The notes: a model not told the origin generated them from the sequence alone. Positions 20,020 to 28,631 are shown, counted from the stretch's first letter. The stretch is DNA of 48,921 bases from Bacteroidales bacterium (GCA_016934055.1 JAFGTR010000015.1:1-48921); one strand, 5' to 3'. Numbers and translations are program-made.

Positions 20020-21225
20020 ATGATTTATACAGCAGGCAACAGGGGAGACAGAGTCAGATCGGATTGTTTCATGAGTCTTGAAACAGGTTCAGGAAAAGGC
20101 ATACATATTGATCTCAAAAGCAAGGTAAAGGCTCTCTACGGGGAATCAATCACTGATCTGTGCCGTAAAATGCTTGCATTCTTTGGTATTGAACAAGCCA
20201 GTCTGGAAGTAGAAGATTACGGAGCATTGCCTTTCACACTGGCAGCAAGGTTAGAAGCTGTCATCAAAAAACATGTTCAAACCGAAAAAGAATATCTTCT
20301 TCCCATATTACCGCAGAATGAATACCAAACAGCAAAAGATGCTGATCGCGTTTCGCGGTTATACCTACCGGGTGATAACCCGAAACTCATGATCAATGCC
20401 GGTATTTATGGGTGTCATGGTATTATTCTTGACCTTGAAGATTCCGTTGCCCCTGATAAAAAATACGAAGCCCGCTTTCTTGTTCGGAATGCCCTGCGAT
20501 CTGTCGATTTTTATGGTGCTGAGCGTATGGTAAGGATAAACCAGTTGCCTTCCGGACTTGAAGATCTCAACTATATCATACCCCATCCAATTAACCTGAT
20601 TCTCATACCAAAATGTGAAACCGAAGCCCAGGTGGTGCAGGCAGATGCCAGAATTTCTGAAATACTCGGTCATAAGAATGAGACAGTACATCTTATGCCC
20701 ATTATTGAAAACGCAGCCGGTGTTATGAACGCCCATAATATTGCCCGTGCTTCGGATAATGACGTTGCCATGGCCATTGGTTTGGAAGACTACACAGCTG
20801 ATATTGGTGTACAGCGGACGCCGGAAGGAAAAGAAACATTTTTTGCCAGGTGCATAGTGGTTAATGCTGCAAGGGCTGCCGGTATTCAGCCTATAGATTC
20901 AGTGTTTTCTGACATAGAAGACATGGAAGCGCTGGCTGGTTATGTCAGAGAATCAAAATCACTTGGATTTACAGGAATGGGTTGTATCCACCCTCGTCAG
21001 GTAGCCTTAGTCAATGAATATTTCCTGCCTGACAAGGAAGAAATCAGCAAAGCAAAAAAAATAGTTTTCGCCTTTGAAAAGGCAGAGAAAGAAGGTAAGG
21101 GAGTGGTTGCCCTTGGCTCAAAAATGATTGACCCGCCAATCGTCAGAAGAGCTCTCAGAACAATAGAAAAGGCTGTCAATGCCGGCAAATTACCGACAAA
21201 CTGGAGGGATAACGATGAGCGCTAA
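20020..21225 (+). CDS. Fused citrate lyase acyl-carrier (CitD) and beta (CitE) subunits
   Basis: 401 residues. Residues about 1-95 resemble CitD, the acyl carrier of citrate lyase: IHIDLKSKVKALYGESI and VEDYGALPFTLAARLEAVIK match the CitD pattern (D-K/Y-GAL-x-x-x-L-x-ARLEA). Ser14 (RSDC) is a candidate for the prosthetic-group Ser, but the alignment there is loose. Residues about 110-395 are CitE: RLYLPGDNP, LDLEDSV with D138/E140/D141, RINQLPSG, IENAAGVMNAHNIA, RTPEGKETFFARC and CIHPRQ. CitE cleaves citryl-ACP to acetyl-ACP and an oxoacid; here homocitryl-ACP is proposed. D and E are separate genes in characterised citrate lyases. Overlaps citF by 11 bases. The maturation genes citC, citG and citX are not in the window. 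Confidence 0.85.
   Translation: MIYTAGNRGDRVRSDCFMSLETGSGKGIHIDLKSKVKALYGESITDLCRKMLAFFGIEQASLEVEDYGALPFTLAARLEAVIKKHVQTEKEYLLPILPQNEYQTAKDADRVSRLYLPGDNPKLMINAGIYGCHGIILDLEDSVAPDKKYEARFLVRNALRSVDFYGAERMVRINQLPSGLEDLNYIIPHPINLILIPKCETEAQVVQADARISEILGHKNETVHLMPIIENAAGVMNAHNIARASDNDVAMAIGLEDYTADIGVQRTPEGKETFFARCIVVNAARAAGIQPIDSVFSDIEDMEALAGYVRESKSLGFTGMGCIHPRQVALVNEYFLPDKEEISKAKKIVFAFEKAEKEGKGVVALGSKMIDPPIVRRALRTIEKAVNAGKLPTNWRDNDER
21203..21207 (+). promoter_or_regulatory. Shine-Dalgarno GGAGG for the citF homologue
   Basis: GGAGG seven bases before the ATG at 21215, inside the end of the upstream gene. It decides the start over the in-frame ATG at 21179. Such sites are rare in the other genes of this window. 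Confidence 0.7.
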
Positions 21226-22783
21226 CATGTTAAAGAATGCTGCAGGCAGATCAGTGCCTGACACTGTTAACGGGAAACCGGTGGTTCCGTATATGGGCCT
21301 TGATAAATACAGACCACAGGGTATACATCAGAGTCCCCGGATTACCACAAATATTGACTATCCGGCCGATGGCAATAAACGAGTAGCCTCGTTGAAGGAA
21401 GCTCTGAAATGTGCAGGGCTGAGAGATGGCATGACCATTTCCACACATCATCACTTCAGGGAAGGTGATCTGGTTGCCAATATGGTATTTGATTGTGCCA
21501 GTGAGCTTGGCGTAAAAGATCTGTGTTGGTTTCCCTCTGCATCCTTTCCATGTCATGCTTACCTGCTTAAGTATCTTGATGACGGCACGATCAGTCATAT
21601 AGAGGGCAGTATGAATGGTCCCCTGGGGCGGTATTGCTCTGAGGGCAAGATGCGAAAAACAGCTGTACTTCGTTCACATGGAGGTCGTTACCAGGCCATT
21701 CAGGATGGAGAGGTAAAAATTGACATTGCTGTTATCGGAGCCGGTTGTGCCGATCCATTCGGTAACGCCAACGGAGTCTATGGACCATCAGCCAGTGGTT
21801 TACTTGGATTTGCACTGGCTGATTCCCGTTACGCTGACAAAGTGATTGTAGTAACCGACAATTTAATTCCATTTCCCTGCATTCCATGGCAGATACAGGG
21901 AAATTATGTCGATTTTACCGTGCAGGTCGACAGGGTTGGCATTCCTGAAAAAATTGTTTCCGGAACAACAGAGATAACACGTAGCCCCGATCGGTTAATG
22001 ATTGCCGAAATGACAGCGCGTTTTTGTGATGTGGCTGGTATCATCAGCGATGGCTTTTCATTCCAGGCAGGAGCAGGCGGCACCTCTTTATCAGTGGGAA
22101 ATTGCTTTGCCGAAATAATGCGGAAAAAAGGCATTAAAGCCAGGTTTGCCCGCGGAGGAAGCAATAAATATCTGGTAAATATGCTTGAAGAAGGGCTGGT
22201 GGAATATATTCTTGATGGACAAACCTTTGATCTTGATGGTGTACGCTCTATCCGGGATAATCCAAGGCATGTAATGACAAGTCCGTTTACAAGTTATAAC
22301 TTTCACAGCAAGGGCAATTTCGCCAGCATGGTTGACGTGGTCATTCTTGGTGCTACAGAGGTAGATCTCAATTTCAATGCAAATGTGGTGACCCATTCAG
22401 ACGGTTATCTTCTGCACGGGCTCGGAGGATGGCAAAACTGCCTCTTCGGTAAAACGGTAATACTTCCACTGCCGTTGTTTCGTGACAGGATCCCTGTGAT
22501 CAAAGATGAAGTAACAACATTGTGCGGACCAGGACAGCTTATCGATGTCATCATCACCGAAAGGGGTATAGCCATAAATCCGTTGCGCACTGATCTTATA
22601 AAAAAAGTAAAGGGATCGGGTTTGCCTGTAAAAAGCCTGTCACAATTAAAGAAAGAAGCCGAATCAATTTGCGGTCTACCTGAGAAGCCTGTATTCACTG
22701 ACAAAATTGTTGCAGCAATTAAATGGGTTGATGGGACAGTGATTGATGTGGTAAGACAGGTGGTGAGAGAAGGAAAGGAGTAA
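21215..22783 (+). CDS. Citrate lyase alpha subunit (CitF) homologue, possible homocitrate:acetyl-ACP transferase
   Basis: 522 residues, colinear with CitF over the full length: GLRDGMTISTHHHFREGDL, NGPLGRYCSEG, SHGGR, CADPFGNANG, LIPFPCIP, QAGAGGTSLSV, ARGGSN, ATEVDLNFNANVV and ERGIAINPLR. CitF swaps the acetyl group on the acyl carrier for citrate. The family motif that I recall as GGHxDT is changed here to GGWQNC (about 405-409), which may mean another substrate. The ATG at 21215 has a strong Shine-Dalgarno GGAGG (21203-21207), unusual in this phylum, and overlaps the end of the CitD-CitE gene; the two are translationally coupled. Repeats begin three bases after the stop. Confidence 0.87.
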   Translation: MSANMLKNAAGRSVPDTVNGKPVVPYMGLDKYRPQGIHQSPRITTNIDYPADGNKRVASLKEALKCAGLRDGMTISTHHHFREGDLVANMVFDCASELGVKDLCWFPSASFPCHAYLLKYLDDGTISHIEGSMNGPLGRYCSEGKMRKTAVLRSHGGRYQAIQDGEVKIDIAVIGAGCADPFGNANGVYGPSASGLLGFALADSRYADKVIVVTDNLIPFPCIPWQIQGNYVDFTVQVDRVGIPEKIVSGTTEITRSPDRLMIAEMTARFCDVAGIISDGFSFQAGAGGTSLSVGNCFAEIMRKKGIKARFARGGSNKYLVNMLEEGLVEYILDGQTFDLDGVRSIRDNPRHVMTSPFTSYNFHSKGNFASMVDVVILGATEVDLNFNANVVTHSDGYLLHGLGGWQNCLFGKTVILPLPLFRDRIPVIKDEVTTLCGPGQLIDVIITERGIAINPLRTDLIKKVKGSGLPVKSLSQLKKEAESICGLPEKPVFTDKIVAAIKWVDGTVIDVVRQVVREGKE

Positions 22784-22785
22784 GT

Positions 22786-22832
22786 GTTGTAGTTGTAGTT
22801 ATAGTTGTAGTTGTAGTTGTAGTTGTAGTTGT
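22786..22832. repeat. 6-bp tandem array (TTGTAG)
   Basis: Seven or so copies of TTGTAG, one with A for G, begin three bases after the citF stop. In the same gap, at about 22925-22958, lies the opposite-sense CATAACAACCATAACGATCATAAC. The two could pair partly as a long stem, though the units differ (TTGTAG against GTTGTTATG). Confidence 0.85.
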
Positions 22833-22998
22833 GGATTGTCAGTTGTGGGTTGTTTGTTTGGGAAGGTAAAAAATTGTTTATGTGGTCTATTAAAGTCTTA
22901 TTATTATTAAAGTATAACAATGTAAAACAATCATAACAACCATAACGATCATAACCAGTTCTACTAAGAAAAAATTGTGAAAACAAAAAATATACGCA

Positions 22999-24198
22999 AT
23001 GTCAAAACACACTATTGTCATTATGCCAGGAGACGGTATCGGTCGTTTGGTCATGCAGGAAGCTCTGAGAGTGCTTGATGCAGCCGGATTTGATGCTCAA
23101 TATATCGAAGCGGATATCGGATGGGACTTTTGGTGTAAAGAGGGAAACGCCTTACCTCAAAGAACTATTGAACTACTGGAGCAATATAAGGTAGGGCTTT
23201 TCGGAGCCATCACTTCCAAACCAAAGGAGGAAGCTGCGGCAGAGCTCTCTCCCGGGCTCAGAGACAAAGGGTATGTTTATTCAAGTCCGATTGTTAGCAT
23301 GCGCCAGCATTTTAACCTTGATATCTGTATACGGCCATGTCATACTTATAAGGGAAATCCTTTGAATTTCATCCGATGCAGCGCTCAGGATCAAATTGAA
23401 GAGCCTTTTGTTGATGTGGTGATATTCAGACAAAACACTGAAGGTTTGTATAGCGGTGTTGAGTGGAGTCACCCGGACGGTATTGTATATGAAGCTTTGA
23501 GATCACATAAAAAATTCGTTAAAAGTTTCGGCGATGTTCCACGTGATGAAATTGCCGTATCCACGCGCATCTTTACCCGCAAAGCTACGGAAAGAATTCT
23601 GAGAGCCGCTTTCAGCCATGCTGCAACAAACGGTTACAAATCCGTTACACTGTGTGAAAAACCCAATGTTATCCGCGAAACATCAGGTATGATGTATAAT
23701 ATGGCCAAAATAATACAAAAAGAATATTCCGGCATTGAACTCCGGAATACCAACATCGATGCTCAAATGATGTGGCTGACAAAAAATCCCGAAGACTATG
23801 GTGTTATTGTAGCCGGTAATATGTTTGGTGATATTGTATCAGATGGTTTTGCCGGACTGATCGGAGGCTTGGGATTTGCCTGCAGTGCCAATATTGGTGA
23901 AAAAGCAGCGGTTTTTGAGCCCACACACGGATCAGCACCAAAATATGCCAGCTTTGAAACATCAATCGTAAATCCTATTGCCATGATCGAGTCTGCATGT
24001 ATGATGCTTGATTACCTCAATGAAAAAGCTCTGGCGGCCAGGATCAGATCAGCTATTGCTGCTGTAATCCTCGAGGGCAGGGTGCGCACATATGATATGA
24101 TGAAGATGAAGGGTAGCCCTGATGTCATAAAAAATGGTGCAGCTTCAACAAGGCAGATGGGAGATGCGATAATAAAGAAAGTGACGAGTGACAAGTAG
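22999..24198 (+). CDS. Isocitrate/homoisocitrate dehydrogenase family, proposed homoisocitrate dehydrogenase
   Basis: 399-residue beta-decarboxylating dehydrogenase. PGDGIG at the N-terminus, catalytic Tyr in FRQNTEGLYSGVEW, Lys in CEKPNVIRE, and Asp residues in NTNIDAQMMW and GNMFGDIVSDGFAGLIGGLG are all kept. The substrate loop is YSSPIVSMRQHFNLDICIR (residues 94-112). It resembles the fungal homoisocitrate dehydrogenase Lys12 (YSSPIVALRRE...), preceded by LFGA as in Lys12, and lacks the [10 protein letters not shown] loop of the icd gene at 1101. The cofactor region is HGSAPKYA (H310-K315-Y316); Lys-Tyr here is usually seen in NADP enzymes, so cofactor is open. In the cluster it would carboxylate 2-oxoadipate; isocitrate is the alternative substrate. 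Confidence 0.85.
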   Translation: MSKHTIVIMPGDGIGRLVMQEALRVLDAAGFDAQYIEADIGWDFWCKEGNALPQRTIELLEQYKVGLFGAITSKPKEEAAAELSPGLRDKGYVYSSPIVSMRQHFNLDICIRPCHTYKGNPLNFIRCSAQDQIEEPFVDVVIFRQNTEGLYSGVEWSHPDGIVYEALRSHKKFVKSFGDVPRDEIAVSTRIFTRKATERILRAAFSHAATNGYKSVTLCEKPNVIRETSGMMYNMAKIIQKEYSGIELRNTNIDAQMMWLTKNPEDYGVIVAGNMFGDIVSDGFAGLIGGLGFACSANIGEKAAVFEPTHGSAPKYASFETSIVNPIAMIESACMMLDYLNEKALAARIRSAIAAVILEGRVRTYDMMKMKGSPDVIKNGAASTRQMGDAIIKKVTSDK

Positions 24199-24219
24199 TT
24201 TGGAAGTTGGGAGTGGGGC

Positions 24220-24270
24220 TTTGTTGTTGTGGTTGTTGTGGTTGTTGTGGTTACCGTAGTTGTTATGGTT
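24220..24270. repeat. 9-bp tandem array (TTGTTGTGG) and degenerate tail
   Basis: Three or four copies of TTGTTGTGG, then GTTACCGTAG TTGTTATGG. Begins about 22 bases after the preceding stop. It makes a spurious poly-Val N-terminus on the HD-domain gene. Confidence 0.85.
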
Positions 24271-24375
24271 GATTGCCTGAATGGCAGATTGGGGGCAGGT
24301 AAACCGGCAAGGCAGATTGAGGAGGCAGCTGATACATGTAATTGTTTAAAAGTAAAACATAATAAAGATAATCTG

Positions 24376-24927
24376 ATGATAGCAAAAAGTATACTTGATC
24401 TTTGGCCTGAGCTTGAATGGATTCAGAACCGATATCTGCGTGAAAAAACGGCAAAGACCTGGGAACTGGCTCTAAGCAAAAGTGCTCTTAAGCCGGAAGA
24501 TCTTAAACGAATTCCCTTTACACTTTTGGCAGGTCCTGATCTGAGCGTCAGTTTTATGGATCATAAAAGGGCCGTCGTTCACATTGCTCATGAATGTGGT
24601 TTGAAATTCAACGTTTTCTTTAAAAATGAACTGCCTGTTGATATGGATATACTCATTGCAGGAGCAATTCTCGCTGATGTCGGCAAGTTGCTTGAATATG
24701 AAATTGATGAAAATGGCAAGTGTATTCAGGGAAAATACGGCCAATTCATACGGCATCCCTTCACAGGTGTTTCATTGGCTGAACAATGTGGTATTCCGCC
24801 GGAAGTCTGCCATATCATTGCCGCCCATGCGGGTGAAGGAGACCTTATAAAGCGTACCACCGAAGCATATATTGTGCACCATGCAGATTTTATGACATTC
24901 TTACCTTTTAAAAACCGACAATTATAA
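24376..24927 (+). CDS. HD-domain protein with a degenerate HD motif
   Basis: 183 residues from the ATG at 24376 (MIAKSILDLWPELEWI). The frame stays open upstream to 24229 but only through the repeat array, so I reject that start. The C-terminal part has an HD-fold pattern: VVHIAHECG, then GAILADVGKLLEYE, RHPFTGVSLAEQCGIPPEVC, IIAAHAGEGD and VHHADFMTF. The central HD dyad reads A-D (GCT GAT), so the metal-binding His is replaced by Ala while Asp and the following VGK remain. Phosphohydrolase activity is therefore doubtful; a regulatory or scaffold role, or a different metal site, is possible. Twelve bases before the first aconitase gene, so clearly part of the cluster. Function unknown. Confidence 0.75.
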   Translation: MIAKSILDLWPELEWIQNRYLREKTAKTWELALSKSALKPEDLKRIPFTLLAGPDLSVSFMDHKRAVVHIAHECGLKFNVFFKNELPVDMDILIAGAILADVGKLLEYEIDENGKCIQGKYGQFIRHPFTGVSLAEQCGIPPEVCHIIAAHAGEGDLIKRTTEAYIVHHADFMTFLPFKNRQL

Positions 24928-24939
24928 ATTAATGAAGAC

Positions 24940-26745
24940 ATGACCATTATTGAGAAAATAATTGCAGCACACAGCAGCAGGTTAGAAGTTGTTCCCGGCG
25001 AAATTGTCGATGTAACAATTGACGTAAGGCTGGCCAGAGATTTTGGTGGTGCCGGTGTCATTAAGAACCTGGAGACAAATAATCTTCATGTAGCAGACAA
25101 CAGCAGAACCTTTTTTACCTTCGACTGTAATCCAACAGGTTCAGATCAGCAATATGCTGCCAACCAGCATAGATGCCGCCTATATGCACGGGAAAACAAC
25201 ATCCGTGTCTATGATATTAACATGGGTATCGGCACACATATTGCCATTGATGATGGACTTGCTTCGCCAGGTTCTACACTTGTGTCCACAGATTCACACG
25301 CTAACATACTGGGCGCTATTGGTGCTTTTGGGCAAGGTATGGGCGACCGTGATATTGCAGCTGCCTGGGCCCGCGGTTCAGTGTGGTTTAAAGTACCGGA
25401 ATCAGTAAAAATAATCATACAGGGGAAACGATCTCCCCTTGTTTCTGCCAAAGACATTGTATTAAATATGTTGAAAAGATTTGGCGCAGACGGACTGCTC
25501 GGATACACCGTTGAATTATACGGTAAAGTTGTTGAAGAACTCACACTTGATGAGCGTATAACCATCTCCTCAATGGCTACTGAAATGGGGGCCATTGCTC
25601 TTCTTATTCCTCCCTCTCCGGTGGTGATTAATTATTGCCAGTCGCGTTCCCTACAGCCATTTGAACCGGTTTTTGCTGATGAAAATGCATCTTACAGCCA
25701 GGTTATCGAAATCAATGCGGATGATTTCAGGCCGGCTATTGCCCTTCCGGGAAAACCTCATAATGTTGTCTGGATAAATGGCATTAAAGGGACAAAAATC
25801 GATTCAGTTTTTATCGGAAGTTGTACCAACGGCAGAATGCAGGATATGCTTGAAGCTGCGATGATACTCAGAGGAAGAAAAACTGCGCCTGGAATTGTAT
25901 TAAAAATTGTACCGGCAACAGATGAGATCTGGAATATGTGCCTTAAAGAAGGATTGATTGAAATCTTCAAATCAGCCGGAGCACTGGTTGGCAATGCAGG
26001 GTGCGCCGGATGTGCATCGGGACAAATCGGACAGAATGGACCGGGCGAAAAAACTGTGAGTACAGGTAACCGGAATTTTGAGGGCAAACAGGGCAAGGGA
26101 GAGGTATATCTGGCCTCAGCAGCAACAGCCGCAGCGTCAGCACTTGCCGGGCATATTACCGACGCTGACGACATTCCCGAGAAACCATCAAAATACGCAT
26201 ACCCAATTAAAAAAGAGAGAATAATCTCAGGACCGGTTTCATCACAGAATGAGAAAAAGACTGTCATTGAAGGCAAAGTATGGATCATTCCCATGGATAA
26301 TATTGATACCGATATGATCTACCACAACCGTCATCTTGCCGTCACCGACCTTCAGGAAATGGGGAAATATACTTTTGGCAATCTGAAAGGCTGGGAAGAC
26401 TATCCCATACGTTCGGAACCTGGTGATATTATTATCACCGGGAAAAATTTCGGAGCCGGAAGTTCCAGACAACAGGCCGTGGATTGTTTCAGGGCACTCC
26501 GGAACCAAGCCATACTGGCATTATCATTTGGAGCCATATATGAAAGGAATGCCATCAATGCCGGATTTCCAGTACTGACATATACGAATTTGAATAATCT
26601 GGACCTGAAAAACCGTGATCAGGTTACCATTGATCTAAGAGAAGGTATCATGACAAACAAGAGAAACAATAAAACAATAACGACAAGCAAATTCTCTGAG
26701 ATTCAGATGGCGATATATCAAAGAGGAGACCTGTTGTTATTATAG
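24940..26745 (+). CDS. Single-chain aconitase/homoaconitase family protein 1
   Basis: 601 residues, LeuC-like large domain fused to a LeuD-like swivel domain. N-terminus MTIIEKIIAAHSSRLEVVPGEIVDV. The 4Fe-4S ligands are C295 (FIGSCTNGRMQDM) and C355/C358 (NAGCAGCASG); the CAGC form differs from the usual CGPC. The swivel domain starts near 445: IPMDNIDTDMIYHNRHLAV, GKNFGAGSSRQQAVD and ALSFGAIYERNAINAGFPVL. The specificity loop after DNIDTD (RHLAV) is neither the YLVY of isopropylmalate isomerase nor the YLRT of homoaconitase in archaeal enzymes, as I recall them. Proposed step: homoisocitrate and cis-homoaconitate (or homocitrate). Aconitase or isopropylmalate isomerase are alternatives. Gap of 34 bases to the second paralogue. 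Confidence 0.82.
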   Translation: MTIIEKIIAAHSSRLEVVPGEIVDVTIDVRLARDFGGAGVIKNLETNNLHVADNSRTFFTFDCNPTGSDQQYAANQHRCRLYARENNIRVYDINMGIGTHIAIDDGLASPGSTLVSTDSHANILGAIGAFGQGMGDRDIAAAWARGSVWFKVPESVKIIIQGKRSPLVSAKDIVLNMLKRFGADGLLGYTVELYGKVVEELTLDERITISSMATEMGAIALLIPPSPVVINYCQSRSLQPFEPVFADENASYSQVIEINADDFRPAIALPGKPHNVVWINGIKGTKIDSVFIGSCTNGRMQDMLEAAMILRGRKTAPGIVLKIVPATDEIWNMCLKEGLIEIFKSAGALVGNAGCAGCASGQIGQNGPGEKTVSTGNRNFEGKQGKGEVYLASAATAAASALAGHITDADDIPEKPSKYAYPIKKERIISGPVSSQNEKKTVIEGKVWIIPMDNIDTDMIYHNRHLAVTDLQEMGKYTFGNLKGWEDYPIRSEPGDIIITGKNFGAGSSRQQAVDCFRALRNQAILALSFGAIYERNAINAGFPVLTYTNLNNLDLKNRDQVTIDLREGIMTNKRNNKTITTSKFSEIQMAIYQRGDLLLL

Positions 26746-26779
26746 GTTTTATGTTAATGAACTCAATAAAACAAACAAT

Positions 26780-28555
26780 ATGTCAAAGCAGACTTTTGCG
26801 GAGAAAATATTTGGGGCATCAGCAGGAAGCATTGTATTCAGAAAGCCGGACATTATCCTGACTCATGACAACACAGCAAGCATTGAGAGCACATTCAAAA
26901 AAATGGGTGGTGATAAAGTATCTGATCCTGACCAACTGTTGGTAGTGCTTGATCATAACGCACCACCCACCAACAGCAAACTGGCCAATGACTACCAACA
27001 AATCCGGATTTTTGTCCGGCAACAGGGAATAAAAAAGTTTCACAATGCCGGTGAGGGTATTTGTCATCAGCTGATGGCGGAATATGCCCGTCCGGGCATG
27101 GTTATCGTTGGCAGCGACAGTCATACCTGCACAGCCGGAGCATTTAATGCTTTTGCCACAGGCATTGACCGTACTGAAACTGCAGGTCTTTGGAAACAGG
27201 GAGAGACCTGGTTCATGGTGCCTCAATCCTTAAAAATAATATTAAAGGGAAAGTTGCCGGAAAATGTATATGCCAAAGATCTTGCTTTACATATAATAGG
27301 GATGATCGGTTCAAGCGGAGCAGATTACATGTCAGTTGAATATCACGGAGATGGAGTGAAAACACTAACAATAGCCGATCGCATGACCATTGCCAATCTT
27401 GCCTCGGAAATGGGGGCAAAGAATGCTGTTTTTCCGGCCGATGATCAACTGTATTCACATACCGGTAAAAAAGTAAAAGGAGTCTGGGCAGATCCGGATG
27501 CGCATTATATTAAAGAGTATGTCATTGACCTGAAAGATCTTTTTCCTCTTGTATCCTGTCCCCATCATGTAGACAATGTAAAAAGCGTTGATGAGCTTGC
27601 AGACATAAAAATCGGACAAGCCCTTATCGGCACATGTACCAACGGGCGTCTTGAAGATCTCAGAATTGCCGCAAGCCTGATGAACAACAAAAAAATTGCT
27701 GATGATGTTCAGCTTTTAATCATTCCGGCTTCCCGCGATATTTACCTTCAGGCTATTAAAGAAGGTCTGGCAGAGATTTTTCTTACAGCCGGTGCCAATA
27801 TTCTTACACCTTCATGTGGCCCTTGCCTGGGAACGGGACAGGGTATTCCGTCTGACGGGATCAATGTCATATCCACCGCAAACCGCAATTTCCTCGGACG
27901 GATGGGAAATCCCAAAGCAGCTATATTCCTGGCATCTCCTGCAACTGTAGCCTTATCAGCCATTCATGGAGAGATAACATCACCGTCAAAATCAGCAGTG
28001 AAACGTGTATTTCCTTATCATATAAAGCAGTCTGACACCGTAAAGTTGAAACCATCTGAGAATCGTTATACTAACGGGGTCTGGAACTACAAGGATACGG
28101 ATAACCTGAACACTGACCAGATGTTTGCCGGCAATCTGACTTATGAGATCAACAGTTCACAACCTGAAAAAATTGTTCCGTACCTGTTGAAAGGTTTCGA
28201 TGTGCATTTTTCATCCAGAGTTCAGAAGGAAGATATCATAATCTGCGGCAGAAATTTCGGCTGCGGTTCCTCAAGGGAACATCCGGCAGTCGGACTTGTA
28301 TATGCAGGGGTGAAAGCTGTGCTGGTCAAATCTGTTTCACGGATTTTTTTCCGTTCGGCCATCAACCAGGGATTGCCTGTTCTGGTCATTCCGGAAGCCA
28401 TAGATGCATATAAACCAGGAGACAGCGTAGATATTGATATGGCAAACGGGCGTGCCAGTATTGGTGGTACAATTTTTTCTTTTAATCCCTTACCTGCCAA
28501 ACTGATGCAGATACTGGAAAAGGGAGGACTGGTGAAGTGGATAAATAGTGAATAG
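26780..28555 (+). CDS. Single-chain aconitase/homoaconitase family protein 2
   Basis: 591 residues, also LeuC and LeuD domains in one chain. N-terminus MSKQTFAEKIFGASAGSIVF, HTCTAGAFNAFATGIDRTE, 4Fe-4S ligands C286 (LIGTCTNGRLEDL) and C346/C349 (PSCGPCLGTGQG), and a swivel domain with DTDNLNTDQMFAGNLTYEI, GRNFGCGSSREHPAV and FFRSAINQGLPVLVIPEA. The substrate loop (NLTY) again matches neither textbook specificity. It is more standard at the cluster than its neighbour. Two such enzymes may share the two half-reactions homocitrate-homoaconitate-homoisocitrate; in fungi and Thermus two different aconitase-type proteins are reported to divide those steps. Third-from-last group of the cluster. Confidence 0.82.
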   Translation: MSKQTFAEKIFGASAGSIVFRKPDIILTHDNTASIESTFKKMGGDKVSDPDQLLVVLDHNAPPTNSKLANDYQQIRIFVRQQGIKKFHNAGEGICHQLMAEYARPGMVIVGSDSHTCTAGAFNAFATGIDRTETAGLWKQGETWFMVPQSLKIILKGKLPENVYAKDLALHIIGMIGSSGADYMSVEYHGDGVKTLTIADRMTIANLASEMGAKNAVFPADDQLYSHTGKKVKGVWADPDAHYIKEYVIDLKDLFPLVSCPHHVDNVKSVDELADIKIGQALIGTCTNGRLEDLRIAASLMNNKKIADDVQLLIIPASRDIYLQAIKEGLAEIFLTAGANILTPSCGPCLGTGQGIPSDGINVISTANRNFLGRMGNPKAAIFLASPATVALSAIHGEITSPSKSAVKRVFPYHIKQSDTVKLKPSENRYTNGVWNYKDTDNLNTDQMFAGNLTYEINSSQPEKIVPYLLKGFDVHFSSRVQKEDIIICGRNFGCGSSREHPAVGLVYAGVKAVLVKSVSRIFFRSAINQGLPVLVIPEAIDAYKPGDSVDIDMANGRASIGGTIFSFNPLPAKLMQILEKGGLVKWINSE

Positions 28556-28577
28556 TGATTGGTGATTGGTGATTGGT
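28555..28577. repeat. 8-bp tandem repeat (GTGATTGG)
   Basis: Three copies of GTGATTGG start at the last base of the preceding stop codon (TAGTGATTGG...). Confidence 0.8.
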
Positions 28578-28631
28578 ATATAAAGACAAGGGAATAAAAT
28601 ATAAGCCTTTAAATTTGTAAACAATAATAAT

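Noticed and set aside
22405..22986. Minus-strand open frame of 193 codons with an Asn-Tyr repeat
   Set aside because: It is the antisense of citF plus the TTGTAG array; no independent evidence for a gene.
24229..24375. Longer N-terminus (MVVVV...) for the HD-domain gene
   Set aside because: It translates the repeat array; the ATG at 24376 gives a normal N-terminus.
20020..26745. Ordinary citrate fermentation operon
   Set aside because: Not excluded, but no citrate transporter, citC, citG or citX is present and the saccharopine and antiquitin genes join the same row. Kept as the main alternative to the lysine hypothesis.
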